Origin: Chlorobiota bacterium
GTDB lineage: Bacteria > Bacteroidota > Ignavibacteria > OLB7
Length of the DNA stretch: 64,000 nt
Direction: 5' to 3'
Assembly: GCA_028287785.1 (NCBI GenBank)
Contig: JAQBOZ010000028.1
Span: 372,001 to 436,000 of the forward strand
Shown here: piece by piece, positions 8,485 through 16,776 of the stretch
Numbering within the stretch: position 1 is the first letter of the stretch
Layout: each line of letters opens with the position of its first letter
Notes under the pieces: generated by a model
The model's database searches: none
What the model was told of the DNA's origin: nothing
The model's input: the letters and a program-made list of their open reading frames with translations, nothing else
Position numbers and translations under genes: made by a program

Positions 8485-8584
8485 GTATATGAACTTGCGG
8501 ATGCGAAATCGTAGTCTGGGAACGCCGGGAGGGGGACCACGGATGAAGGCGGATCATCCATCACCCGGCCATAGATGCTGTAGC

Positions 8585-9313
8585 TCAGAGCTTGTAGAGA
8601 AGGAGATCGTCGAAACTCTCCTCCTGATGAAAGGCAACGAACCGGTTCCTGATCAGCTCCAGGAGCGCCAGGAAGGTTACGATGATGCCGACGCGGTCCA
8701 GCTTGGATGTCAGCTCGAAAAATGTGGCCTGCGAGCGGTGGAGAAACACCGAGAGGATGTAATCGGTCTGCTCCTCGATCGTATAGTTGATCCGCTCCAC
8801 GACGTGCACATTTTTCCTTGGAGCACGGTCGAGAGCCCGCTTGAACGCGGTCAGCAGATCGAACAGCGTAACGTTGCGGAGAAGCTCCTCGGCGGTCTCC
8901 TCCGGAATGATCTTTTCATCGGCCTTGAAGAACTGCCGGAAGTACGCGTAGCGATTCTCGTCCTCCCGCGACTTCAGCTCCTCCGCCACCTCCTTGTACT
9001 GCTTGTACTCCAGCAGGCGGCGCACCAGCTCGGCGCGCGGGTCCTCCTCTTCCTCCTCCGATGGCCCCCGCTCCGTCTTGGGAAGGAGCATCTTCACCTT
9101 GATCTGCATCAGGGTGGCGGCCATCACGATAAAATCCCCCGCCTGCTCAAGATCGAGCAACTTGAGGGCATGCGTGTATTCAAGGAACTCCCCGGTGATC
9201 CTGGCGATTGGAATATCGTAGATATCCAGCTCATCCCTCTTGATGAAGAAGAGGAGGAGATCGAGCGGGCCCTCGAAATTCGATAGTGATACAACGTACG
9301 AACTGGCAATCAT
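8585..9313 (-). CDS. scpA: Segregation and condensation protein A
   Basis: A 242-residue kleisin subunit of the SMC-ScpAB complex. The N-terminal kleisin segment is typical (LSNFEGPLDLLLFFIKRDEL, YDIPIARITGEFLEY), followed by MAATLMQIKVKMLLP, an acidic EEEEED linker and a C-terminal winged helix (VTFLALLELIRNRFVAF). The frame is open upstream for another 470 codons, but that part is antisense to the AttH-like gene. ATG 9313 gives the normal family start. A TATCTTCG element sits 7 nt before the ATG, so the message could be almost leaderless. scpB follows on the same strand. Confidence 0.93.
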   Translation of the reverse strand: MIASSYVVSLSNFEGPLDLLLFFIKRDELDIYDIPIARITGEFLEYTHALKLLDLEQAGDFIVMAATLMQIKVKMLLPKTERGPSEEEEEDPRAELVRRLLEYKQYKEVAEELKSREDENRYAYFRQFFKADEKIIPEETAEELLRNVTLFDLLTAFKRALDRAPRKNVHVVERINYTIEEQTDYILSVFLHRSQATFFELTSKLDRVGIIVTFLALLELIRNRFVAFHQEESFDDLLLYKL

Positions 9314-9365
9314 AGCGGGCGAAGATACGAAAATGAGGGCCGTTCCACGGCGGGCGGAAGAGATT

Positions 9366-9394
9366 GTCGGGGCAGGTTTGAAACCCGCCCCGAC
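9366..9394. repeat. Dispersed 29-bp palindromic repeat, family A (copy 1)
   Basis: Arms gtcggggcaggttt and aaacccgccccgac around a central g, with a single mismatch between arms. It sits between the divergent scpA and AttH-like genes. Further copies are at 10562, 16715, 16750 and 60437. Confidence 0.85.
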
Positions 9395-9436
9395 TCCGAC
9401 GATTCCAAACCGATCACTCTCCGTAAGTTCCATCCC

Positions 9437-10546
9437 ATGAAGATCATCAAGCTCCTTATCCCCGCGTTCGCGATGACGACGCTCCTTGTCTACATCGCCT
9501 GTTCCGACCAGACCGACTCGTTCACGTTTGCCGCCCCGGATCGCGGCCTCGCCTTCCCGGCCGATCACGCCTCCCATCCCGACTACCAGAACGAATGGTG
9601 GTACTACACCGGGCATCTCCGCGCCAGGGATGGCCGCCGCTTCGGGTTCCAGCTTACCTGGTTCCGCGTCGGGCTGGCGAAGGAGGAGAGCGCCGGATCG
9701 AAGTTCAAGACAAGGACATTCTATTTCGCCCACTTCACCCTGACCGACAAGGACAAGGGGACGTTCCGGCATACCGAACGGAGCGCCCGCGGCGGCGAGT
9801 ACGATGATGCCGGCGCCGACAGCCGCGTCCTCCGCACCTGGATCGGCGACTGGCGGCTGGAGGGGCTTGGGGGGATGTTCTACATGTCCGGAAGGAATGA
9901 TTCGGCGGGGATGGCCCTTTCGCTGATCGCGACGCCGAAAAAGCAGCCGGTGCTCCAGGGGGTCAACGGCTACTCGCAGAAGGGGGATTCCCCCGGCAAC
10001 GCGTCGATGTACTACTCGATCCCCCGGCTCGGCGTGGCGGGGATGCTGACGGTGGACGGGACGCCGGTCGAGGTGGAGGGGGAGGCGTGGATGGATCACG
10101 AGTTCGGCACATCGCAGCTCGGGAAGGAGCAGATCGGCTGGGACTGGTTCTCGCTCCAGCTCGGGAACAACGAGGAGGTGATGCTCTACGGCATCCGCCG
10201 CCCCGACGGCGGCTACGATCCCCACGCGACCGGCGCGTATATCACGGCCGATGGGAAGCGCACCCCGCTTGCGCTGAAGGATTACACCATCCAGGTGCTG
10301 GACCACTGGACAAGCCCGGCCAGCAAGGGAAGCTATCCGGCGAAATGGAAGATCACGATCCCATCGCAGAACTTCGAGGCCACCGTTACGCCCTATGCCG
10401 CCGATCAGGAGCTTCGAACCGATAACTCCGCCCGCGTCACCTACTGGGAGGGGGCTGTCAAGGTGGACGCCACCCGCAACGGCGCGCCGGTGGCCGGAGA
10501 AGGATATGTGGAGCTGACGGGATACGCCGGAGCGCTGAAGATGTAG
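9437..10546 (+). CDS. AttH/CrtC-like secreted protein with lipocalin-type domains (COG5621)
   Basis: A 369-residue protein exported through a hydrophobic N-terminus (LLIPAFAMTTLLVYIACSDQ). The cysteine at about residue 22 could be lipidated, although the box YIAC is atypical. Sequence marks of the AttH/hydroxyneurosporene-synthase-like family are HPDYQNEWWYYTGHL, FGFQLTWFRVGL, EGEAWMDHEFGTSQLG and GWDWFSLQLGN. The family has two lipocalin-like beta-barrel halves and occurs as predicted secreted hydrolases or lipid-handling proteins; true CrtC adds water to carotenoids. No carotenoid genes are nearby, so I would not call it CrtC. It is convergent with the VOC gene across a palindromic repeat. 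Confidence 0.82.
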   Translation: MKIIKLLIPAFAMTTLLVYIACSDQTDSFTFAAPDRGLAFPADHASHPDYQNEWWYYTGHLRARDGRRFGFQLTWFRVGLAKEESAGSKFKTRTFYFAHFTLTDKDKGTFRHTERSARGGEYDDAGADSRVLRTWIGDWRLEGLGGMFYMSGRNDSAGMALSLIATPKKQPVLQGVNGYSQKGDSPGNASMYYSIPRLGVAGMLTVDGTPVEVEGEAWMDHEFGTSQLGKEQIGWDWFSLQLGNNEEVMLYGIRRPDGGYDPHATGAYITADGKRTPLALKDYTIQVLDHWTSPASKGSYPAKWKITIPSQNFEATVTPYAADQELRTDNSARVTYWEGAVKVDATRNGAPVAGEGYVELTGYAGALKM

Positions 10547-10561
10547 CAGCTGCATGTCGGG

Positions 10562-10590
10562 GTCGGGGCAGGTTTGAAACCTGCCCCGAC
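10562..10590. repeat. Dispersed 29-bp palindromic repeat, family A (copy 2, perfect)
   Basis: Perfect palindrome with 14-nt arms gtcggggcaggttt / aaacctgccccgac around one central g. It lies between the convergent AttH-like and VOC genes, 16 bp after one stop and 25 bp before the other, so it could serve as a bidirectional terminator. Confidence 0.9.
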
Positions 10591-10614
10591 GCCCCGACGC
10601 GCTCCGACGCCGAC

Positions 10615-10998
10615 TCACATCCCGAAGGCCGGCTCCCAAAGCTCCAGACGATTTCCCTCGGGGTCCATGACCCACGCAAAGCGGCCGTACTCGTATTCCT
10701 CTACCCGTCCATCCCACGCGACTCCCTCCTTCTGAAGCTGCTCCAGAAGCCAGTCGAGATTTTCGACACGGTAGTTGATCATGAACGGCCGCGTGCTCGG
10801 GTTGAAATATTCCGTGCTGGCGGGAAACGGGCTCCAGGCGGTGGAGCCGGCCTTCATCGGGTTATCGGGATAGCGCCACTCGAACGTGGCGCCGAACTCG
10901 TCGGCATCGATCCCCAGATGCTGCTGATACCAGCTTCTGAGCTTCTCCGGATCGTCCGATTTAAAAAAGACACCGCCGATTCCTGTCACTCGCTTCAT
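10615..10998 (-). CDS. VOC-family (glyoxalase/bleomycin-resistance-like) protein
   Basis: A 127-residue vicinal-oxygen-chelate fold protein: GIGGVFFKSDDPEKLRSWYQ at the start, MINYRVENLDWLLEQLQKEG in the second half and the closing strand AWVMDPEGNRLELWEP. The final Glu (LELWEP) is the usual metal ligand of the second half-site. Family members isomerise, cleave or bind diverse small molecules, so the substrate cannot be told. An ATG at 11013 would add five residues; 10998 (MKRVTGIGG) fits family starts better. Confidence 0.85.
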   Translation of the reverse strand: MKRVTGIGGVFFKSDDPEKLRSWYQQHLGIDADEFGATFEWRYPDNPMKAGSTAWSPFPASTEYFNPSTRPFMINYRVENLDWLLEQLQKEGVAWDGRVEEYEYGRFAWVMDPEGNRLELWEPAFGM

Positions 10999-11367
10999 TG
11001 TGTGTTCCCGCATCCGTTGATAAATAGTTCCAGATCTGCGCCGGCAAAGATATTATTCCGGGGTGGTTTGGTGAACACCATTAGCAGACTGTTGAAGGAC
11101 GTCATCTGCGGCGTTGTCCTCCACCGTTTGCTCATTGCGGCCGCCTTGCATCTGATCGTTGTTGAAGGGCCCGCGTTTCTCGAAGTAATGCTGAGCAATG
11201 CCATCCGCCGCGTTCGCAGAATCCTCTCCTCAAGCCCCGGAGGGGCGCAATCCCTTCTGCGCGGGGCGATGCCCCGCGCACGCGTGACAATTGACTACAG
11301 GAGGCAAGCGGCACCGCCGCGATCGTTAAATTGAGAGATTGACTTTCCATCATCAGGAGATTATACC
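10999..11367. other. Intergenic region with a repeat and the aldehyde dehydrogenase leader
   Basis: No supported gene; the short frames here have no family features. The right half holds a family-B GC-rich repeat (11232-11281). Immediately before the aldehyde dehydrogenase start is a good Shine-Dalgarno (aggaga, 11355-11360). Confidence 0.6.
11232..11281 (+). repeat. Dispersed GC-rich repeat, family B (copy 1)
   Basis: Composed of two hairpin-forming parts: ccccggaggggcg and then gcgcggggc-gat-gccccgcgc. The same arrangement occurs at 51128-51178 and, inverted and tandem, at 19379-19616. It contains no ORF. Confidence 0.8.
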
Positions 11368-12858
11368 GTGGCCGAGACGTTCAAGAATTATATCAACGGA
11401 GCTTGGGTGGATTCGCGAAGCGGAGCCAGCTTCGAGAACCGCAATCCCGCCGATCGTGACGACGTGATCGGCACCTTCCCGCAGAGCGACGCGACCGATG
11501 TGGAGGCGGCGGCACGGGCGGCGGCCGAGGCGTACAAGACGTGGCGGCTGATCCCGGCGCCGAAGCGCGGCGACATGCTCCGCGCGGCGGGGGATATCCT
11601 GGTACGCAGGAAGGATGAGCTTGCGCGGGCGATGACGCGGGAGATGGGCAAGCCGGTCTTCGAGACGAAGGGGGATGTTCAGGAGGCGATCGACACGGCC
11701 TACTACGCCGCCACCGAGACCCGGCGCCTGTTCGGCTACAACGCGCCAAGCGAGCTTGCCAACAAGGTCAACCTCTCCTTCCGCGTGCCGATCGGCGTCT
11801 GCGGGATCATCACCGCCTGGAACTTCCCGATGGCGGTCCCGAGCTGGAAGATCCTCCCGGCGCTCGCCTGCGGCAACACCATCGTCTACAAGCCGTCCGA
11901 GGACGCGCCGCATTCCGGCAATCTGATGGCCGAGGTGCTGGAGGAGGCGGGCATCCCGGCGGGGGTTTTCAACGTGGTGCATGGCGCGTCGGAGTGCGGA
12001 GCGGCCATCGTGGAACACCCGGAGATCCGCGTGATCGGCTTTACGGGATCGACTGTCGTGGGGAACGAGATCGCCTCGCGCGCCGGGGCGATGAACAAGA
12101 AGGTGTCGCTGGAGATGGGGGGAAAGAACGCGCAGATCGTGATGCCCGACGCCGATCTGAACCTGGCGCTGGAAGGGGCGCTCTGGGGAGCGTTCGGGAC
12201 CACCGGCCAGCGCTGCACCGCCACCAGCCGGCTGATCATCCACGAGGCGATCTACGATGATTTCATCAACCGACTGATCACCAAAGCCGGCAAGATCAAG
12301 ATAGGGCCGGGGCTGGAAGAGGGAACGGAGATGGGGCCGGTGATCAACGAGAAGCAGTTGAAGCGCGTGGAGGAATATGTGCGGATAGGCCGCGAAGAGG
12401 ACAAGGCGGTCTGCATCCTTGGCGGTGACCGCGCAACCGGAAGCCAGGATACGGCCAACGGATGGTTCTTCCTCCCCACCATCTTCATCGATGTCACGCG
12501 CGACATGCGGATAGCGCGCGAGGAGATCTTCGGGCCGGTCCTCTCCATCCTCAAGGCACGCGATCTGAGCGACGCCATCGATATACTCAACGATACTCCG
12601 TACGGGCTCTCCTCCAGCCTCTACACCGCCAACGTGAACGACGCGTTCCGCGCCATCCGCGATATCGAGGCGGGCATCACCTACATCAACGTCCCGACGA
12701 TCGGTGCGGAAGCGCATATGCCGTTCGGCGGCGTGAAGGGGACGGGAAACGGCCATCGCGAGGGAGGATGGACGGCGTTCGATATCTTCACCGAGTGGAA
12801 GACGGTCTATATCGATTACTCCGGCTCGCTCCAGCGGGCGCAGATCGATAATTATTAA
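11368..12858 (+). CDS. Aldehyde dehydrogenase, NAD(P)-dependent
   Basis: A 496-residue ALDH-superfamily enzyme that oxidises an aldehyde to a carboxylic acid. The oxyanion Asn is at 152 (TAWNFPM), the general-base Glu at 249 (SLEMGGKN), the nucleophile Cys at 283 (GQRCTAT) and the NAD-site motif is GFTGSTVVG. The C-terminal GAEAHMPFGGVKGTGNGHRE is the usual oligomerisation/substrate segment. The start is GTG at 11368, chosen because the Shine-Dalgarno aggaga ends 7 nt before it. The exact substrate is unknown; overall pattern is closest to the aminoadipate-/dioxovalerate-type aldehyde dehydrogenases. The Nudix gene follows after one base and is co-transcribed. Confidence 0.93.
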   Translation: MAETFKNYINGAWVDSRSGASFENRNPADRDDVIGTFPQSDATDVEAAARAAAEAYKTWRLIPAPKRGDMLRAAGDILVRRKDELARAMTREMGKPVFETKGDVQEAIDTAYYAATETRRLFGYNAPSELANKVNLSFRVPIGVCGIITAWNFPMAVPSWKILPALACGNTIVYKPSEDAPHSGNLMAEVLEEAGIPAGVFNVVHGASECGAAIVEHPEIRVIGFTGSTVVGNEIASRAGAMNKKVSLEMGGKNAQIVMPDADLNLALEGALWGAFGTTGQRCTATSRLIIHEAIYDDFINRLITKAGKIKIGPGLEEGTEMGPVINEKQLKRVEEYVRIGREEDKAVCILGGDRATGSQDTANGWFFLPTIFIDVTRDMRIAREEIFGPVLSILKARDLSDAIDILNDTPYGLSSSLYTANVNDAFRAIRDIEAGITYINVPTIGAEAHMPFGGVKGTGNGHREGGWTAFDIFTEWKTVYIDYSGSLQRAQIDNY

Positions 12859-12859
12859 G

Positions 12860-13327
12860 ATGATGACCGGCGATATGGATAAACCCATCCCGGAGTTCGG
12901 CGATGCCGTGCCGGACGCCGACTATCTGCCGCGCCCCGGGGGCTACGGCATCATCCGCGACGATGACGGCCTGGTAGCGGTGGTCGGCACTCCCATCGGC
13001 ATCTATCTCCCCGGCGGCGGCACGGACCCTGGGGAGAGCGCCGAGGATACGGTGATCCGCGAAACGCGCGAGGAGTGCGGCCTGACGGTGCGACCGCTGG
13101 AGATCGTCGGCGTTGCGAACGAGCTGGTGTATACGGTGGAGGGGATCTATTTTCGAAAGCGCTGCACATTCTTCGTCTGCGAGGTGACGGATGACGCGGC
13201 GGTCCCGATCGCGGAGCCGGATCACGAGCTTCTCTGGCTCTCTCCCGGCGATGCGTTGCAGCGGCTCAGTCACGGAAGCCAGCGGTGGGCGGTACATCGC
13301 GTCTACGGCGGCACACAGGAAGCCTGA
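12860..13327 (+). CDS. Nudix hydrolase
   Basis: A 155-residue cytoplasmic hydrolase of nucleoside diphosphates linked to another moiety. The Nudix box runs from residue 53 to 75 (GGTDPGESAEDTVI, RETREECGL) and keeps the metal-binding REXXEE glutamates. Substrate cannot be assigned from sequence. It starts one base after the aldehyde dehydrogenase stop codon, so the two are translationally linked. A terminator hairpin follows 22 bp after its stop. Confidence 0.9.
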   Translation: MMTGDMDKPIPEFGDAVPDADYLPRPGGYGIIRDDDGLVAVVGTPIGIYLPGGGTDPGESAEDTVIRETREECGLTVRPLEIVGVANELVYTVEGIYFRKRCTFFVCEVTDDAAVPIAEPDHELLWLSPGDALQRLSHGSQRWAVHRVYGGTQEA

Positions 13328-13349
13328 ACGCCGGAAGCCCGAACATGGG

Positions 13350-13382
13350 AATGCCGGAGCGGATCATCATCCCTCCGGCATT
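13350..13382 (+). terminator. Rho-independent terminator after the Nudix gene
   Basis: 9-bp inverted repeat aatgccgga / tccggcatt followed on the plus strand by a T-rich tail (tgttattt). It ends the aldehyde dehydrogenase-Nudix operon and separates it from the convergent gene at 13417. Confidence 0.75.
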
Positions 13383-13416
13383 GTTATTTCATGCCCGGCG
13401 TATCGGGTGTATCGGA

Positions 13417-14379
13417 TCATCGCCCCAGCAGCTCGCCGCGCAACGTCGTTACCCTGCTCCGCCACTCCGCGTACTGAATCGATGTCCTGTCATTCCAGAC
13501 ATGGTTGATATCCCGCAGCTCGCCATCGATCACCGGCATGGCGTTGAACGAGGCGAACGGCTCAAGATGGAGCGTATAGGTATCATCCCCCTGAATCAGG
13601 ATATGATCGCTATGCTTCAGAAACACCACGGCTTCCTGCCCCGGACGCATCATAAAGCGACCATGCGGGCTGGTGAACTCGGGGTCGGTGAGTTTGTAGG
13701 GAAACTCCATCTCATCGCGATCGATCGAGCCGGCCGCGGTATCGGGGTAATTGCCCGGAACGTACTGGAACTGGATGCGGGAGGCGCCGCCGGCCCGGAA
13801 CGTATGCCCCTTGACGGTATCCAGCACCTCCGCCGTAACCCGGTACTGGTTGTACTCGGCATCGCGTGGATCGACGATCGAGTCGATGGAGATCACGCGG
13901 ACATGGAGGATATAATCGGAGTAGAGCAGGGAATAGAGGGCGTTCCCATGATGCGCCGAGGCATCGCGCCGGAGATCGGAAAGGGTGCGCGTGAGGTAAT
14001 GAAGGCTGGTGACATATCGCGCGCCGCGCTGAAGCTCGACGCCATCCGCGTACTGGATGAAAAGCCCCGGATTGTAATCGACAACCGTGTAGAGATCGTG
14101 CGTCAGATGGTTGATCACTGAAGCATCGGCGCTGCCGGAGGCCATCTTCCTCATCATATCGGCGGAGACGGCGGAACGGAGGAACGAGTCGATGCCGAGA
14201 TAGGCTTCACGGATATCGGCCGGCATGCCGGAGGCAACCGGGGGCATCGCGACAAGCGCGGGATAATGAACCCGGAATGACTGCGGCCCGGCATCGACGG
14301 GAGGAATCCCGCCGCTGGTCCCGAGGGAGAAGCACGCCAGCATCAGGGCCGGCAGTATGATCCATCGTATCGTCTTCAT
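13417..14379 (-). CDS. Secreted protein of unknown function
   Basis: A 320-residue protein with a signal peptide (MKTIRWIILPALMLACFSLG). I do not recognise the family. The mature part begins with an extended region and an alpha-helical stretch (DIREAYLGIDSFLRSAVSAD). It continues with a beta-rich part including YILHVRVISIDSIVDPRD and YNQYRVTAEVLDTVKG, a pattern seen in small OB- or NTF2-like extracellular domains. It ends with SSIQYAEWRSRVTTLRGEL-like helix residues. It is a single minus-strand gene between the convergent Nudix gene and the divergent nth. Confidence 0.7.
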   Translation of the reverse strand: MKTIRWIILPALMLACFSLGTSGGIPPVDAGPQSFRVHYPALVAMPPVASGMPADIREAYLGIDSFLRSAVSADMMRKMASGSADASVINHLTHDLYTVVDYNPGLFIQYADGVELQRGARYVTSLHYLTRTLSDLRRDASAHHGNALYSLLYSDYILHVRVISIDSIVDPRDAEYNQYRVTAEVLDTVKGHTFRAGGASRIQFQYVPGNYPDTAAGSIDRDEMEFPYKLTDPEFTSPHGRFMMRPGQEAVVFLKHSDHILIQGDDTYTLHLEPFASFNAMPVIDGELRDINHVWNDRTSIQYAEWRSRVTTLRGELLGR

Positions 14380-14639
14380 GCTCTCGTGATTATCACGTCA
14401 GGGGGAAGATCCCGTCGGAGATTGGATTTCGCTACATTGTGCCCCCGCCGTCATCGATTACCAGAGGCAGTTCCGGGCTCTCAACGGGGGGGAGCGGCCC
14501 GGAATATTCGATCATCGAAACTGATATGCCGACCCGAAGATCGGGAGGATAACCGGCGTCCGCCGTTGGAGAAGGCTGATCGAATTGCGTTCCATCATCC
14601 CGCGTTATCCGTCCCATTCCTTGCGGTCAACCAGACATC

Positions 14640-15308
14640 ATGCAGAAGAACACCGAAACGAAACAGGCCCGCCGCGCGCGCGCCATCGCCATCTACAACA
14701 TCCTCGCGGAGACGTATCCGGGGTCGGGAATCGCGCTTCATTTCCGGAGCCCGTTCGAGCTGCTGGTCGCCACGATTCTGGCGGCGCAGTGTACAGACGC
14801 GCGAGTCAACACGATCACGCCCGGCCTCTTCAAGAGTTATCCAACATCGGAGGCATTTCTCGCCGCGCCGGTGGAGGAGCTGGAGCGGGCGATCTTTTCA
14901 AGCGGCTTCTACCGGAACAAGGCGAAATCGATCAGGAACGCCTCGGCTGCAATCATCGAGCGTTTCGGCGGAGCGGTCCCCGGCACCATGGAGGAGCTGC
15001 TGACGCTCCCCGGCGTGGGACGGAAGACCGCGAATGTGATTCTCGGCCACTGCTTCGGGAAGCCGGGAATGGTCGTCGATACGCATGTAAAGCGGATCAG
15101 CAACCTGCTGGGGCTGGCCCGATCCAGCGATCCGGACAAGATAGAGACCGAGCTGACAGAGGTGCTTCCCGAGGAAACGTGGATGCACTTCAGCCATCTG
15201 CTGGCGAATCACGGCCGGGCCATCTGCATCGCCCGCAGGCCGAAATGCGAGTCCTGTCCGGTGGCGGATCTCTGCCCCTCGGCCTTTATCGCGCAGGCCC
15301 GCCGATAG
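14640..15308 (+). CDS. nth: Endonuclease III
   Basis: A 222-residue bifunctional DNA glycosylase/AP lyase that removes oxidised pyrimidines in base-excision repair. The helix-hairpin-helix LPGVGRKTA is at 123-131 with the catalytic lysine at 129, and the catalytic aspartate is at 147 (VVDTHV). The C-terminal [4Fe-4S] cluster has C196, C203, C206 and C212 in the standard C-x6-C-x2-C-x5-C spacing. Length and all key residues are normal. It is a single plus-strand gene among minus-strand genes, and no promoter is obvious. Confidence 0.96.
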   Translation: MQKNTETKQARRARAIAIYNILAETYPGSGIALHFRSPFELLVATILAAQCTDARVNTITPGLFKSYPTSEAFLAAPVEELERAIFSSGFYRNKAKSIRNASAAIIERFGGAVPGTMEELLTLPGVGRKTANVILGHCFGKPGMVVDTHVKRISNLLGLARSSDPDKIETELTEVLPEETWMHFSHLLANHGRAICIARRPKCESCPVADLCPSAFIAQARR

Positions 15309-15471
15309 CCGATGGATCATTGTTCCCGGAGCTTCAGATCGCGGAACGGCCGCCAGCCGGTGGATCGCAATTTCACGCCGTCGGGAAACCGATAACATCA
15401 CAAAATAGGGAAAATTTGGTCGCGATAATTCATCTTCCACGACGAGACGGAGGGGCTCCGCATCAACGAAA

Positions 15472-15503
15472 AAGCGCGAAGGAGCATCAGCTCCCCCGCG
15501 CTT
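15472..15503 (-). terminator. Rho-independent terminator after the Omp28-like gene
   Basis: Outer stem aagcgcg / cgcgctt with inner ggag / ctcc. On the minus strand the second arm runs into ctttttcgtt, a good T-tail. It lies 32 bp past the stop of the Omp28-like gene. Confidence 0.8.
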
Positions 15504-15534
15504 CCGGCATATGGATGCAAGAATAATCCGATGA

Positions 15535-16596
15535 TCAGCGGACGATCGCCATGGTCCGCGCCGCGTGATAGGCACCGGCGCTGATCGTGTAGGTATAGGC
15601 CCCGGCGGGAAGCCCGGCGATATCGAGCACCGCCTGGTGTTCTCCCGCCGACTGCGCCCCCTGATCGAAGCTGCGAAGAAGCTGCCCCGCGGCGTTGTAA
15701 AGGTCGAACCGCACATGAGCGCCGGCCCCGAGCCTGTAGGATGCGATCGCGTTATCGGCCGAGACGGGGTTTGGAACCGACTGACCGAGGGCGTTGGAGA
15801 GGAGATTGTTCTGACCGGCCCCCGGAACGCCGGATACCGGCTTCGGCGTGTAGGCGGTCTGAAGAACCTCCGCGGTGCTGGAGTTCTGCACGAATGCCAC
15901 CGCATACATCTGGTCCGGCTGCCAGCCCGCGCCCAGCGTGTAGGTGAACGTGTAGGTCTTGGTCTGGTTGCTCCCGACCGTCAGATCCATCCCGTCGGTG
16001 GTCGGAAGCAGCGTCCGCATCACATCGCTGAAGTTGGTTTCGCCGTTGTTGTTGGTGATCTTCTTGACCGTTTCATCGTGGATATGCGCTTCGAGCGCGG
16101 CCACATGGAGCTTGTAGCTTCCGCCGGTCAGATCGATATCACCAGTGGTCACCGTCACCTGCACGGTATACTTGTCCTCGGCCCGCGCCTGCGTCACTTC
16201 CACCTTCACCGGCGACTGCGTAGTCAACCGCTCGGTGATCCGATCGTTGATATCCTCCTTGTCCAGCACCGACACCGCCCCGCCATCCAGCTTTCCATAG
16301 GGAAGGGCGATAACGCTGTAGAATTCCTTGCGCGCCTGATTCTGCGGCACATTGGCGGCATACCAGGGGTCCCCCGCGGTCGGGATGTTCTCGTGATACC
16401 GGATCGAAACCACCCTGCCGGCCTGTGCCTTGATGGTGGCATCGATCGCCTCGGTCGCCTGCGGACAGTTGACACAGGTGACGCTCGTGAACTCCTCGAT
16501 CAGGATGGTGCGGGGATATTGCGCCCACGCCCCCTTCGAACCAATCATCATTGCGATCATGATCATCGCCGCATGGCACATACTGGCACGTTTCAT
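15535..16596 (-). CDS. Omp28-like thioredoxin-fold secreted protein with T9SS sorting domain
   Basis: A 353-residue exported protein. The signal peptide (MIMIAMMIGSKGAWAQ) is followed directly by ILIEEFTSVTCVNCPQATEA, the Omp28-type thioredoxin-like start with a CxxC pair at C41 and C44. A beta-rich middle region follows. The C-terminal 75 residues (SVPNPVSADNAI, FDLYNAAGQLLRSF, LPAGAYTYTISAG) form a type-A sorting domain, which predicts export by T9SS and surface attachment. The frame extends upstream to 16731; ATG 16596 is chosen for the signal peptide. Omp28 proteins are outer-membrane-associated, and a redox role is inferred only from the CxxC. Confidence 0.85.
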   Translation of the reverse strand: MKRASMCHAAMIMIAMMIGSKGAWAQYPRTILIEEFTSVTCVNCPQATEAIDATIKAQAGRVVSIRYHENIPTAGDPWYAANVPQNQARKEFYSVIALPYGKLDGGAVSVLDKEDINDRITERLTTQSPVKVEVTQARAEDKYTVQVTVTTGDIDLTGGSYKLHVAALEAHIHDETVKKITNNNGETNFSDVMRTLLPTTDGMDLTVGSNQTKTYTFTYTLGAGWQPDQMYAVAFVQNSSTAEVLQTAYTPKPVSGVPGAGQNNLLSNALGQSVPNPVSADNAIASYRLGAGAHVRFDLYNAAGQLLRSFDQGAQSAGEHQAVLDIAGLPAGAYTYTISAGAYHAARTMAIVR

Positions 16597-16714
16597 ATCT
16601 GCTCTCTCGAAGGTTGGGATAAGAGGTTCTGGAAATGCCCCGCGAAGGGGACGATGCGAAGGCATCCGGTCAAGCGCCATAAGGTAGCCATCAAGACAGT
16701 TCCCCGCAAGGATG

Positions 16715-16743
16715 GTAGGGGGACGTTTCAAACGTCCCCCTAC
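16715..16743. repeat. Dispersed 29-bp palindromic repeat, family A variant (copy 3)
   Basis: Perfect palindrome, arms gtagggggacgttt / aaacgtccccctac around a central c. It has the same length and the same TTT-n-AAA centre as the 9366/10562/60437 copies but different outer bases, so it is a sub-family. Confidence 0.85.
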
Positions 16744-16749
16744 AGATCA

Positions 16750-16776
16750 TAGGGGACGTTTCAAACATCCGCCTAC
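16750..16776. repeat. Degenerate family A repeat overlapping a stop codon (copy 4)
   Basis: An imperfect copy of the 16715 variant, 6 bp further on. Its right arm includes the TAG stop codon (16773-16775, minus strand) of the DUF6029-like gene, so the repeat supplies the end of that reading frame. Confidence 0.7.
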
